A DNA stretch of 46,193 nt from Pseudomonadota bacterium (GCA_021792755.1 JAJYUA010000031.1:1-46193), one strand, 5' to 3'. Shown: positions 1 to 8,016, counted from the stretch's first letter. Numbers and translations are program-made. The notes: a model not told the origin generated them from the letters alone.

Positions 1-54
1 TCACTTCTTCTTCGCAGCTTTCTTCTTTGCGGCCTTCTTCTTTGCCTTCGCCAT
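1..54 (-). CDS. Lys/Ala-rich micropeptide (histone H1-like), 17 aa
   Basis: Reads ATG to TGA as 17 residues, nine of them Lys and all others after Met being Ala, in the repeat pattern KKKAAKKKAAKKK. This resembles the tails of bacterial histone H1-like or AlgP-type proteins, but without their length. A strong Shine-Dalgarno GGAGAG (about 60-65) lies 5 nt before the ATG and a sigma-70-like promoter lies at 91-118, which argues for expression. The stop falls exactly on base 1, so what follows the gene is unseen. A nucleic-acid-binding role is inferred from composition only. It could instead be a remnant of a longer protein. Confidence 0.5.
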   Translation of the reverse strand: MAKAKKKAAKKKAAKKK

Positions 55-90
55 GTTGGCTCTCCAGTTGTCGGGTTAGTCCGAGGGCCG

Positions 91-118
91 AGTATATACA
101 TGCGAAACAAAAATACAA
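91..118 (-). promoter_or_regulatory. Sigma-70-like promoter of the Lys/Ala micropeptide
   Basis: An AT-rich island in GC-rich DNA. Read on the minus strand, TTGTAT (113-118) is followed after 16 nt by TATACT (91-96). An overlapping alternative is TTGCTT (117-122), 18 nt, TATATA (93-98). The predicted start near 85 gives a leader of about 30 nt containing the GGAGAG ribosome site. Confidence 0.5.
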
Positions 119-371
119 GCAAGTCTTGAGAGTATGTGGTAGCTCGCCCTTCGGTGTCCTCTTGCGAAGCGCGGTGCGGCCGATCGTTGCGCTGTCCGTG
201 CTGCGCGCCTGGTCCGCTGCGCCATCCCTGCTTGACGAGCGCCCGGTGCGCACGCCCAGTCCGCCCGCTCGGCGCAGTGCGATTTGCCTGCCCTGCCGCC
301 CGCTCGGCGAAGCGAAGCCATGCCTCGCCGTAAAAAGGCTGCGCCTCGCCCGTGCGCCGACTCGCCGCCGC
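119..371. other. Stretch without a supported gene between fau and the micropeptide promoter
   Basis: Open frames exist on both strands here, but all are Arg/Ala-rich translations typical of GC-rich shadow frames and none resembles a protein I know. On the minus strand, just after the fau stop, GC-rich sequence ends in CCTTTTTACGG (about 325-335), which could be a weak terminator. I see no tRNA or other structured RNA. Confidence 0.4.
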
Positions 372-983
372 TCATGAGCGCGTGCAGTGGATCACGCCCC
401 TCTCGCTGATCACCAAGTCGAGCGGCACATCGTGCGCGGCCGGCGTGATTCGCTCCACCTCTTGCAACGCGTAGCCAAGCCCGACGAGCAATGGCACGCG
501 CCACACGGTACGCGTGCGCCGGAATGCGAGGGCGCGATCGTAGTAGCCGCCTCCCATGCCGAGACGAACGCCGTGCCGGTCGAAGCCGACCAGCGGCACG
601 AACACGATGTCCAGGGATCGGGCGCTCAGTGCTTGCGCCCCGTGCGGCTCGGGTATGCCGAAGCGATTGAAGCGCTGCCGCTCGCCGCACTCGGCGAAAT
701 ACATGGCGCGTGCCAGGCGATGGCCATGGATCCGCGGCAGATAGACGCGACAGCCGCGCCGCAGCGCCAGGGCGATGAGCTCGGTGGTATCGAGCTCTTC
801 CGGCGTGGGGGCGTAGAGCGCTACTCGAGAGCCGCGACGCAGGTGCAATTCGTGGTCGGCAATGCGTGCGATGCTGCGGGCCGCGCGCGCGCGCTCGGCA
901 GGCGAGACGCCCCGGCGCAGCCGGCGGATGGACGCCCGCAGCGAAGTGCGGACGTCCTCAAGGCTGGATTCAGGAGGCGTCAC
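372..983 (-). CDS. fau: 5-formyltetrahydrofolate cyclo-ligase (YgfA)
   Basis: Converts 5-formyl-THF to 5,10-methenyl-THF with ATP, recycling a folate that inhibits SHMT; cytosolic. The protein of about 203 residues has the family features: an N-terminal Arg-rich helix with RRLRRGVSPAERA, ALYAPTPEE, IPEPHG and the glycine-rich MGGGYYDR substrate loop. There is no well-placed ATG; I chose GTG at 983, which gives the usual family length. A longer frame reaching 1118 would read through the whole 6S RNA and is unlikely. The start lies inside the 3' end of 6S RNA, reproducing the gammaproteobacterial zapA-ssrS-fau order. C1 metabolism fits the glycine-cleavage operon nearby. Confidence 0.9.
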   Translation of the reverse strand: MTPPESSLEDVRTSLRASIRRLRRGVSPAERARAARSIARIADHELHLRRGSRVALYAPTPEELDTTELIALALRRGCRVYLPRIHGHRLARAMYFAECGERQRFNRFGIPEPHGAQALSARSLDIVFVPLVGFDRHGVRLGMGGGYYDRALAFRRTRTVWRVPLLVGLGYALQEVERITPAAHDVPLDLVISERGVIHCTRS

Positions 984-1170
984 CCGCCTGTGCCGGTGCG
1001 AGCCGTTGCTCTCGAACCAGAGCAACAAGTGGGACGGACTGCGACAGGTAAGGCTTTCCGCTCGAGGCGGACTTGCACAGCGCTGTCCACAAGCCCCGAA
1101 GTCCCATGGGTGTTTCAATTAGGGTCCGAGGTAACCCGGCCCGCGTGTCGAACACTGCAGGCGACGCCGG
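974..1170 (-). ncRNA. ssrS: 6S RNA
   Basis: About 195 nt between zapA and fau, the conserved place of 6S RNA in gammaproteobacteria. The ends pair: GGCGTC (about 1163-1168) with GACGCC (976-981), and GCCTG with CAGGC, forming the closing stem. Inside are the 5' TGTTCG, the internal AGCGGAAAGCCTTA that matches the E. coli GAGAAGCCTTAAAA block, and the late hairpin TTGCTCTGGTTCGAGAGCAA. 6S RNA mimics an open promoter and binds sigma-70 RNA polymerase in stationary phase. A -10 box TACAGT lies at 1175-1180. Ends are estimates to within several nt. Confidence 0.85.
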
Positions 1171-1174
1171 CATC

Positions 1175-1180
1175 ACTGTA
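1175..1180 (-). promoter_or_regulatory. -10 box of 6S RNA
   Basis: TACAGT on the minus strand, 5-7 nt before the predicted 5' end of 6S RNA and downstream of the zapA stop. This allows 6S RNA to be made independently of the zapA transcript. No clear -35 box was seen. Confidence 0.4.
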
Positions 1181-1233
1181 CACCAATGGTGAGACGGGCG
1201 CAGCGGTCTTGGCCGATCGCTCGAGCGCTCGAG

Positions 1234-1548
1234 TCACAGCTCGAGCGGTTGGCTGTGCCCGAGAGCGGTTTCGATCCGCTCGCGCAGCGCGCGCAGCTTG
1301 TCGCCGGCTTCGATGGCGGTGCGCTTGTCGCTGCCGCGCAGCTGCAGCAGCTCGTTTGCCATATTGAGCGCCACCATGACGGCGATGCGATCGAGGCCCA
1401 CGACCTTGCCGCTGTCGCGCACCTCGCGCATGCGGCCGTTCAGGTATTCGGCCGCGTCGAGCAGCGCCGGACGCTCTTCATGCGGGCAGGACACCACGTA
1501 ATCCCTGTCCAGGATGCGCACGCTGACACGCGCCGGATCCTGGCTCAC
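1234..1548 (-). CDS. zapA: Cell division protein ZapA
   Basis: A protein of 104 residues that binds FtsZ and bundles its filaments at the division site. It has the ZapA layout: an N-terminal beta-rich head (VSVRILDRDYVV), an AAEYLNGRMREVRDSG linker, then a long helix with the conserved DRIAVMVALNMANELL. The start is GTG at 1548, overlapping the stop of the upstream coiled-coil gene by 4 nt (GTGA), so translation is probably coupled. 6S RNA and fau follow on the same strand. Confidence 0.9.
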   Translation of the reverse strand: MSQDPARVSVRILDRDYVVSCPHEERPALLDAAEYLNGRMREVRDSGKVVGLDRIAVMVALNMANELLQLRGSDKRTAIEAGDKLRALRERIETALGHSQPLEL

Positions 1549-1775
1549 GCGCCCTGCTCCAGGGCCTTGAGCCTGCCGATCATCGCTTCCACGCGGGCAC
1601 GCGCCTGCTCGTTCTTCTGCAGCAGCGAAGCGCGCTCGCCGGCGAGCGATTCGTGGCGCTGCTTGAGCGCCCGATTTTCCTCGCGCAGCTGCTCCATCGA
1701 GGCGAGCAGCTCTTCGATGCGCCGGGTGAGGCGCGAGATCTCGCTATCGAGAGGTGACTTTGCCGGGTCGCTCAT
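1545..1775 (-). CDS. ZapB-like coiled-coil protein (TIGR02449-type)
   Basis: A 76-residue protein predicted to be almost entirely one coiled coil (heptads across residues 10-70, such as RRIEELLASMEQLREEN). Small proteins of this type precede zapA in many gammaproteobacteria and are annotated as TIGR02449 or ZapB-like; a role with ZapA at the Z-ring is inferred from position. I chose ATG at 1775 because the longer frame upstream would cover the promoter. There is no Shine-Dalgarno, and the -10 box ends 9 nt before the ATG, so the mRNA may be nearly leaderless. Confidence 0.75.
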   Translation of the reverse strand: MSDPAKSPLDSEISRLTRRIEELLASMEQLREENRALKQRHESLAGERASLLQKNEQARARVEAMIGRLKALEQGA

Positions 1776-1784
1776 GCGGGAGCG

Positions 1785-1814
1785 ACTATAGTGCCGCGCT
1801 CTCCGTGGGGTCAA
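1785..1814 (-). promoter_or_regulatory. Sigma-70 promoter for zapB-like-zapA
   Basis: Read on the minus strand: TTGACC (1809-1814), 18 nt, TATAGT (1785-1790), a near-consensus pair. The expected start (about 1777-1779) is only 2-4 nt before the ATG at 1775. It lies back-to-back with the ygfB promoter. Confidence 0.65.
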
Positions 1815-1830
1815 TCACAGTCCATTGGGG

Positions 1831-1836
1831 CATAAT
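1831..1836 (+). promoter_or_regulatory. -10 box of the ygfB-pepP-ubiH-ubiI operon
   Basis: CATAAT ends 8 nt before the ygfB ATG at 1845, and no Shine-Dalgarno lies between them. This predicts a leaderless transcript. No good -35 box is visible at the expected distance. Confidence 0.45.
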
Positions 1837-1844
1837 GCGCCGGT

Positions 1845-2411
1845 ATGATCCAGGCGAACTATGCGCAGATCCAGCGCGTTCTGGCCGGTGAGCGCTCGTT
1901 GACGGACGCCGCCGAGGCCCATGGGACGCTCGCCGGGTGCCTGTGCGTGACGGCGGGCTACCGCCTCGAGGACTGGCTGCTCGACATTCTGCCCGACGGT
2001 CGGGCGCAACCGCCCGCGCTGACCGCCCTCGAGGCGCTGTACGAGTCGACCGCGGGCGCGCTCGCGGCGCCGGACATGACGTTCCAGCCGTTGCTTCCCG
2101 AGGATGCCCGCTCGATCGACGAGCGTGCCGGGGCGCTCGCCACGTGGTGTCATGGGTTTCTCTACGGCCTCGGCTCGGGCACGGGCGCGACACAGGATGT
2201 GGTGGAGCTGCCGGGGGAGGTCGGGGCGGTCGTGACCGACATCATGGCGATCAGCCGCGCCGCCGTCGACCCCGAGCAGGGCGAGGAGGCGAACGAAGCG
2301 GCCTACGCGGAGCTCGTGGAATTCCTGCGCGTGGGCGTACAGGTGGTGTTCGAGGAGTTGGCGCCACTGCGGCAGTCGAGCGTGCTTTGCGCAGGAGTAT
2401 CCTTCCATTGA
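1845..2411 (+). CDS. ygfB: UPF0149 family protein YgfB
   Basis: A 188-residue all-helical protein of the UPF0149/YgfB family, usually encoded directly upstream of pepP. It has the family pattern EAHGTLAGCLCV near the N-terminus, a central CHGFLYGLG and a C-terminal AYAELVEFLRVGVQ. Its biochemical role is not settled; in Pseudomonas a homologue has been linked to control of ampD-type genes. First gene of an overlapping four-gene operon: its TGA shares bases with the TTG start of pepP. Confidence 0.88.
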   Translation: MIQANYAQIQRVLAGERSLTDAAEAHGTLAGCLCVTAGYRLEDWLLDILPDGRAQPPALTALEALYESTAGALAAPDMTFQPLLPEDARSIDERAGALATWCHGFLYGLGSGTGATQDVVELPGEVGAVVTDIMAISRAAVDPEQGEEANEAAYAELVEFLRVGVQVVFEELAPLRQSSVLCAGVSFH

Positions 2412-3733
2412 AAGCCGGCCATTCCGCTGACGAATTCGCCCGCCGTCGAGGCGCGCTGATGCGCCTGATGGGCCGGGAAGCCATTGCCATCGTGCCCGCA
2501 GCGCCGGTGCGGCACCGCAACAACGATGTCGAGTACGCCTACCGTCAGGATAGTGACTTTCACTACCTCACCGGGTTCGACGAGCCGGAGTCGGTCGCGG
2601 TGCTGGTCCCCGGCCGGGAGCAGGCCGAGTACATCCTGTTCGTGCGCGACCGCGATCCGGCACGCGAGACATGGGAGGGGCGACGCGCCGGTCCCGCAGG
2701 CGCACGGCGCACCTATGGCGCGGACGACGCTTTCCCCATTACCGACGTCGATGAGATTCTCCCCGGGCTGATGGAAAACCGCGCCAGGGTCTTCTATGCC
2801 ATGGGCTTTTACCCCGGGTTCGACCAGCGGGTGGTCGGGTGGGTCAATGGCCTGCGCACGCAGGCGAGGAACGGCCGGCACCCGCCGCAGGAGATCGTGG
2901 CGCTCGATCACGTGCTGCACGAGCTGAGGCTCCATAAGTCCCGTTCGGAAATCGCGCTGATGCGCGAGTCGGCGCGCATCGCCGCGCGGGCGCACGTGCG
3001 GGCCATGCGCTTCTGCCGGCCGGGACGCATGGAATACGAGGTGATGGCGGAGCTCGTGCACGAGTTTCGCCTGCACAATACCGACACCTCCTACCACCCG
3101 ATCGTCGGCGGCGGGGCCAACAGCTGCATCCTGCACTACCACGAGAACGATCAGCGCCTGCGCGAGGGCGATGTGCTGCTGATCGACGCGGGCTGCGAGT
3201 ATCAATGCTACGCATCGGACATCACCCGCACCTTGCCGGTCGGCGGCCGATTCACGCCCGAGCAGCGGGCCGTGTACGAGATCGTGCTCGAGGCCAACCT
3301 TGCGGCGATCGCGAAGGTGCGTCCTGGAAACCATTGGAATGAGCCGCACGAGGCCGCCGTGCGCGTGATCACCCATGGGCTGGTCAGGCTCGGGCTGCTC
3401 AAGGGCCGTCCCGCGAAGCTCGAGCGTGATGGCGCCTACCGCCGCTACTTCATGCACCGTACGGGTCATTGGCTCGGCATGGATGTGCACGATGTCGGCG
3501 ACTACAAGATCGGGGATGAGTGGCGGGTGCTCGAGCCGGGCATGGCGCTCACCGTGGAGCCGGGCATCTATATTCCGGTCGGTGCCCGCGGCGTGCCCAA
3601 GCGGTTCCAGGGGATCGGCGTGCGTATCGAGGACGATGTGGTGGTGAGCAGAGCGGGCGCGGAGGTGCTGAGCGCGGGAGCGCCGAAGGATCCGGATGAG
3701 ATCGAGGCGCTGATGAGCGCAAGCCGTGCCTGA
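2408..3733 (+). CDS. pepP: Xaa-Pro aminopeptidase P
   Basis: Removes N-terminal residues preceding proline; cytosolic, binuclear Mn enzyme of the creatinase/M24 fold. Start is TTG at 2408, with AGGAG 10 nt upstream and a TTGA overlap with the ygfB stop; this gives 441 residues, the length of E. coli PepP. The N-terminal domain has YRQDSDFHYLTGFDEP. The metal ligands are visible in LIDAGCEY, ASDITRT, TGHWLGMDVHDVG, TVEPGIY and RIEDDVVV. It overlaps ubiH by 8 nt. The link between a peptidase and ubiquinone genes is conserved in gammaproteobacteria but unexplained by sequence. Confidence 0.93.
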   Translation: MKAGHSADEFARRRGALMRLMGREAIAIVPAAPVRHRNNDVEYAYRQDSDFHYLTGFDEPESVAVLVPGREQAEYILFVRDRDPARETWEGRRAGPAGARRTYGADDAFPITDVDEILPGLMENRARVFYAMGFYPGFDQRVVGWVNGLRTQARNGRHPPQEIVALDHVLHELRLHKSRSEIALMRESARIAARAHVRAMRFCRPGRMEYEVMAELVHEFRLHNTDTSYHPIVGGGANSCILHYHENDQRLREGDVLLIDAGCEYQCYASDITRTLPVGGRFTPEQRAVYEIVLEANLAAIAKVRPGNHWNEPHEAAVRVITHGLVRLGLLKGRPAKLERDGAYRRYFMHRTGHWLGMDVHDVGDYKIGDEWRVLEPGMALTVEPGIYIPVGARGVPKRFQGIGVRIEDDVVVSRAGAEVLSAGAPKDPDEIEALMSASRA

Positions 3734-4976
3734 TCGAGTCAAGCGCCCCGCGCAACGCCCGCCGCGGGAGTTCGACGTCGCCGTCATCGGCGGCGGGCTG
3801 GTCGGAGCGAGCCTCGCTCTCGGGCTCTCGGGCACCGGCGTGCGGGTGTTGCTCGTCGAGAGCGTAGCGCCGGACTCGGCGGCTCAGCCGAGCTTCGATG
3901 AGCGCACCACGGCGCTCGGCAACGCCAGCCGGCGCATCTTCCAGGGGCTCGGTGTGTGGGATGCGCTCGAGCCGGAGGCGGCGCAGATCCGCGCCATCCA
4001 TGTCTCGGACGCGGGGCGCTTCGGCTGCGCGCGCTTGGTTGCGCGCGAGCAGGGGATCGAGGCCTTCGGATATGTCATCCCCAACAGGCTGATCGGACGT
4101 GCGCTGTGGCGCGGGCTGTCGTGCGCTCGAGGGATCGAGCTGCGCGTGCCGGCGCGGATCGAGGGTCTCGCGATCACCGCCGGCGGCGCCGGCTTCACCG
4201 TGGTCACCGATTCGGGCAGCCGCGAGCCGCTCGTCGCGAAGCTGGTGGTGGCGGCGGACGGCGCGCACTCGCTGGTGCGCATCGCCGCCGGTATCGAGGC
4301 GGGGGTCGAGGATTACGGCCAGGTGGCCATCGCCGCTGCGGTCCTCTCCGATCGGCCCCACGACGGCACCGCCTATGAGCGATTCACCCCCTCGGGCCCG
4401 GTGGCCGTGCTGCCGCTTCACGGCGGCGGGTATGGAACGGTCTGGGCCAACGCACCGCGCAGAGCCACGGAGCTGTTGGCGCTCAGCGACGAGGACTACC
4501 TCGGCGAGCTGCAGAAGCGTTTCGGCTGGCGGGTGGGGCGGCTCGTGCGCTTGGGCCGTCGCGCTTCGTATCCGTTGAAGCTGACGCGTGCCACGGCCAC
4601 GGTGGCGACGCGCACGGTGCTCATCGGCAATGCCGCCCAGGCGTTGCACCCGATCGCCGGTCAGGGATTCAACCTGGGGTTGCGCGATGCGGCTTTGTTG
4701 GCCGAGGTCATCGCCGGGGCTGCGGGTGATGTGGGCGCACCGCAGCTGCTGCAGCGCTTCAGCGAGGCCCGCGCCGCCGATCGCGGCGGCGTGGTGCGGT
4801 TCACCGATTCTCTGGTGCGTCTGTTCGCCAGCCGCGTCCCCGGCGTCGGCCTGCTGCGCGATCTGGCACTGGTGCTGTTCGATCTGTCGCCGCCGGCCAA
4901 GCGGGCGCTCGCCCGGGTCAGCCTCGGATTCGGGGGGCCTGCGCCGCGGCTGGCGCGAGGATTGCCGCTCCCATGA
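3726..4976 (+). CDS. ubiH: 2-octaprenyl-6-methoxyphenol hydroxylase UbiH
   Basis: FAD-dependent aromatic monooxygenase of ubiquinone biosynthesis (ring C1 hydroxylation in E. coli). The 416-residue protein has the N-terminal Rossmann motif VAVIGGGLVGASLA (about 18-31), the middle VAADGAHS (the DG motif) and the C-terminal flavin motif IGNAAQALHPIAGQGFNLG. Start is GTG at 3726, overlapping the pepP stop by 8 nt; its stop overlaps the next start as ATGA. It probably works in the soluble or membrane-associated Ubi complex with the next gene product. Confidence 0.9.
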   Translation: MPDRVKRPAQRPPREFDVAVIGGGLVGASLALGLSGTGVRVLLVESVAPDSAAQPSFDERTTALGNASRRIFQGLGVWDALEPEAAQIRAIHVSDAGRFGCARLVAREQGIEAFGYVIPNRLIGRALWRGLSCARGIELRVPARIEGLAITAGGAGFTVVTDSGSREPLVAKLVVAADGAHSLVRIAAGIEAGVEDYGQVAIAAAVLSDRPHDGTAYERFTPSGPVAVLPLHGGGYGTVWANAPRRATELLALSDEDYLGELQKRFGWRVGRLVRLGRRASYPLKLTRATATVATRTVLIGNAAQALHPIAGQGFNLGLRDAALLAEVIAGAAGDVGAPQLLQRFSEARAADRGGVVRFTDSLVRLFASRVPGVGLLRDLALVLFDLSPPAKRALARVSLGFGGPAPRLARGLPLP

Positions 4977-6232
4977 GCGCATCGGGCGCAGCGGATCGTT
5001 GGGACGTACTGATCGTGGGCGGCGGCCCTGTGGGCGCCTGCGCCGCGGCGCTGCTGCAGCGCGCGCTCGGCAATGTGCCTCGCCCTCTGAGGATCGCGGT
5101 GCTCGAGCCCAACCGGCCGCAGCCGGTCGCGGCGGACCTGCCGCTCGAGGCGCGCGTCTCGGCGCTGTCGCGCGCCAGCGAGCACATTTTGGCCGCGGCC
5201 GACGCCTGGAAATTGATCCCGCGGCAGCGTCTTTCACCCTATGAGCGGATGAGCGTCTGGCCCAAGGGCGTGCCGGCGCGCAGCCCCCGGGCACTCACGT
5301 TCGATGCGGCCTGCGCGGGCGAGCCGAACCTCGGCTACATCGCCGAGAACCGCGTGGTGCAATGGGCGGCGCTCGCGGCCTTCGAGGCCGCGGGGGGCAC
5401 GATCGTCCCGGCCGTGTTCTGCCGCTCGCGGATCGCAGCGGACCATGTCGAGGTCGAGACGGGCGCGGGAAGCCTCACGTGTGCGCTCATCGTCGGGGCC
5501 GACGGAGCCTGCTCGAAGGTGCGCGAGTGCGCGGGGCTCGTGGCGCATGCCGGCAGCTATCGGCAGACGGCAATCGTCGCCAACGTACACACCACGCTTG
5601 CGCACGAGCGTACGGCCTGGCAGCGCTTTCTGGGAACCGGGACGCTCGCCTTTCTGCCGCTCGCGGACGGTTCGAGCTCGATCGTCTGGTCGGCGGACGA
5701 GCAGCTCGCGGCACTGCTGCTCGCGATGCCGCAGGAGAGGTTCGAGGAGGAACTGCTGAGAGCCTCGGACGGTGTGCTGGGCACGGTGAAGGTGTGCACG
5801 GCGCGCGTGGCGTTGCCGCTGCGCAGAATGGCCGCGGAGCGCTTCACCGCCAACCGCTGCGCGCTCATCGGCGATGCCGCCCACGTGGTGCACCCGCTCG
5901 CCGGCCAGGGCGTCAACCTGGGTCTGTTGGATGCGGCGACGCTGGCGCAGTGCCTGTGCGATGCGCATCGGCTGGGCGAGGACGCGGGCGCCCCCGGGCC
6001 GTTGCGCCGCTACGAGCGCTGGCGCAAGAGCGAGATCGCCCCCATGGCGCTCGCCATCGACGCCTTCAACCGCTTTCTCGCCCATGGCGCAGGTCCGCTC
6101 TCGGGGCTGGCGCGGCGAGGTCTGTCCTGGGTGAACCGCAGCGAGGAGGTGAAGCGCTTCTTCATCACCCGCGCGCTCGGCCTCGCGGGCGAGCTGCCCG
6201 CCGCAGCGCGCGCACCGGCCGCGCTCAGCTGA
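4973..6232 (+). CDS. ubiI: UbiH/UbiI-family FAD hydroxylase (VisC-like)
   Basis: A 419-residue paralogue of the preceding hydroxylase: VLIVGGGPVGACAAAL at the N-terminus, VGADGACSKVRE in the middle, and GDAAHVVHPLAGQGVNLG near the C-terminus. In E. coli the third gene of this operon, ubiI, hydroxylates ring C5. Position supports ubiI; UbiF or a broad-range hydroxylase cannot be excluded from sequence. Start ATG overlaps the ubiH stop (ATGA). Its last 8 nt overlap the end of phhB on the other strand. Confidence 0.82.
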   Translation: MSASGAADRWDVLIVGGGPVGACAAALLQRALGNVPRPLRIAVLEPNRPQPVAADLPLEARVSALSRASEHILAAADAWKLIPRQRLSPYERMSVWPKGVPARSPRALTFDAACAGEPNLGYIAENRVVQWAALAAFEAAGGTIVPAVFCRSRIAADHVEVETGAGSLTCALIVGADGACSKVRECAGLVAHAGSYRQTAIVANVHTTLAHERTAWQRFLGTGTLAFLPLADGSSSIVWSADEQLAALLLAMPQERFEEELLRASDGVLGTVKVCTARVALPLRRMAAERFTANRCALIGDAAHVVHPLAGQGVNLGLLDAATLAQCLCDAHRLGEDAGAPGPLRRYERWRKSEIAPMALAIDAFNRFLAHGAGPLSGLARRGLSWVNRSEEVKRFFITRALGLAGELPAAARAPAALS

Positions 6233-6563
6233 GCGGAATCAGATCGATCTTCGCCGCGCAGATGAAGTCGTTCTCGGAGAGGCCCTTGATCGCGTGCGTG
6301 GTGTACTGCACGCGGCAGTAGTTGTAGCCGACCTCGAGGTCCGGGTGATGGTCCTCGATGTTGGCGAGGTGGGCCACGGCGTTGACGAAGCTCATGGTGC
6401 GGTAGAAGTCCTTGAAGCGGAATTCGCGCCGGAGGTACGGCCCCTCCTGCGAGAGGACCCAGCCGGGCGAGAGCTGCTGCGCGAGCGACTCGGCCTGCTC
6501 GCGCGTGAGCGGCGGCACGCCACCCTCGCAGGGCTTGCACTTCTTCTCAGTCAGCCCGCTCAT
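6225..6563 (-). CDS. phhB: Pterin-4a-carbinolamine dehydratase
   Basis: A 112-residue enzyme that dehydrates 4a-hydroxytetrahydrobiopterin formed by phenylalanine hydroxylase. The signature EDHHPDLEVGYNYCRVQ with the later TTHAIKGLSENDF supplies the active-site histidines. Start ATG at 6563 matches the usual MSxLxEKKCxPCEGG opening; an ATG five codons upstream is less likely. No phenylalanine hydroxylase gene is in the window, so the partner is unknown. It converges on ubiI with an 8-nt overlap. Confidence 0.92.
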   Translation of the reverse strand: MSGLTEKKCKPCEGGVPPLTREQAESLAQQLSPGWVLSQEGPYLRREFRFKDFYRTMSFVNAVAHLANIEDHHPDLEVGYNYCRVQYTTHAIKGLSENDFICAAKIDLIPLS

Positions 6564-6699
6564 GGGCGCTCCCCGCAACCGCCGCCACGGCGCGGCGCAA
6601 CCATGACCGCGGCCCGGGCGCTGCCGGATGAGAGCCGAGGCGCGAGCCGGCGGGGACGCACGTGCGGCGTCCCGGACAGGGTCATGTTGCGATGCGCCC

Positions 6700-7947
6700 T
6701 CATGCGACAGCGGTCTGTGATGCGACGCTCTTCCTGCTGAACCTTCGCGCCACGTACTGCTCGAGCAGCTCCTGGAATTCCTCGGCGATGCGATCGCCCT
6801 TGAGTGTCACCGTCTTTTCCCCGTCCTCGTACACCGGCGCCACCGGGCGCTCGCCCGTGCCCGGCAGGCTGATGCCGATGTTGGCGTGCTTGCTCTCACC
6901 CGGGCCATTGACCACACAGCCCATGACCGCCACCGTCATGTCCTCTACGCCCTCGTACTCGCGGCGCCACTGCGGCATGCGGTGCCGGATGTGCGTCTGG
7001 ATGCGCTGGGCGAGCTCCTGGAACACGGTGCTGGTGGTGCGCCCGCAGCCCGGGCAGGCCGTCACCAGGGGCAGGAAGGAGCGCAGGCCCATGGTCTGCA
7101 GAATCTCCTGCGCCACGATGACCTCCTGCGTGCGATCGCCGCCGGGCTGAGGCGTCAGCGACACGCGAATGGTGTCGCCGATCCCCTGTTGCAGCAACAC
7201 CGCCATGGCGGCCGTGGAGGCGACGATGCCTTTCGAGCCCATGCCCGCCTCGGTCAATCCCAGGTGCAGCGGGAAGTCGCACTGGCCGGCCAGGTCGCGG
7301 TAGATGGCGACCAGGTCCTGCACGCCGCTCACCTTGGCCGAGAGAACGATCCGCTCGTGGGCAAGGCCCAGCTCCTCGGCCCGGCGGGCGCTCTCGAGCG
7401 CCGAGAGCACCACGGCGTTGCGCATGACCTGCTGCGTGCTCAGCGGCTCTGCGCTTGCGGAGTTCTCGTCCATCAGGCGCGTGAGCAGCTGCTGATCGAG
7501 GCTGCCCCAGTTGACCCCGATGCGCACCGGCTTGCCGTAGCGGCAGGCGGTCTCGATCATCTCGGCGAACTGCGGATCGCGCTTGCTGCCGCGCCCGACG
7601 TTACCGGGGTTGATGCGGTACTTCGCGAGCGCCTCGGCGCAGCCCGGATGCTCGCGCAGCAGCTTGTGGCCGTTGAAGTGGAAGTCGCCGATCAGGGGCA
7701 CGGCGACACCCATCTGATCCAGCCGGTCGCGGATGCGCGGCACGGCCTCGGCGGCTTCGGCCGTGTTGACGGTCACGCGCACCAGCTCCGAGCCGGCGCG
7801 GGCAAGGGACTTGACCTGTTGCGCCGTGCCTTCGGCGTCGGCCGTGTCGGTGTTCGTCATCGACTGCACGACGATGGGCGCGGTGCCGCCGACTCGAACC
7901 GGACCGATCGAAACCTGGGCGGAGGGGCGGCGCTGGATGGGGGACAT
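6700..7947 (-). CDS. ispG: 4-hydroxy-3-methylbut-2-enyl diphosphate synthase (GcpE)
   Basis: Penultimate enzyme of the MEP isoprenoid pathway: reduces MEcPP to HMBPP using a [4Fe-4S] cluster. The 415-residue, two-domain bacterial form: a TIM-barrel part opening with [19 protein letters not shown], and a C-terminal cluster domain with [10 protein letters not shown] and [10 protein letters not shown] carrying the three Cys ligands. Isoprenoid supply fits the ubiquinone operon nearby. It has its own promoter at 7987-8016 and runs divergently from the glycine operon. Confidence 0.95.
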   Translation of the reverse strand: MSPIQRRPSAQVSIGPVRVGGTAPIVVQSMTNTDTADAEGTAQQVKSLARAGSELVRVTVNTAEAAEAVPRIRDRLDQMGVAVPLIGDFHFNGHKLLREHPGCAEALAKYRINPGNVGRGSKRDPQFAEMIETACRYGKPVRIGVNWGSLDQQLLTRLMDENSASAEPLSTQQVMRNAVVLSALESARRAEELGLAHERIVLSAKVSGVQDLVAIYRDLAGQCDFPLHLGLTEAGMGSKGIVASTAAMAVLLQQGIGDTIRVSLTPQPGGDRTQEVIVAQEILQTMGLRSFLPLVTACPGCGRTTSTVFQELAQRIQTHIRHRMPQWRREYEGVEDMTVAVMGCVVNGPGESKHANIGISLPGTGERPVAPVYEDGEKTVTLKGDRIAEEFQELLEQYVARRFSRKSVASQTAVA

Positions 7948-7986
7948 GGGAACCTGCCGGGTATGAAGAAGCGTCCTGGGCCAGGG

Positions 7987-8016
7987 ATTCTACAAGCATG
8001 GGCCGGCGGGGTCGAA
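7987..8016 (-). promoter_or_regulatory. Sigma-70 promoter of ispG
   Basis: Minus strand: TTCGAC (8011-8016), 18 nt, TAGAAT (7987-7992), giving a leader of about 33 nt before the ispG ATG. A weak AGG ribosome site precedes the ATG. Confidence 0.55.

Noticed and set aside
984-1118. N-terminal extension of fau up to 1118
   Set aside because: It runs through 6S RNA and has no resemblance to the family.
1937-2407. N-terminal extension of pepP upstream of TTG 2408
   Set aside because: It is Arg/Gly-rich, covers ygfB in another frame, and would make PepP about 157 residues too long.
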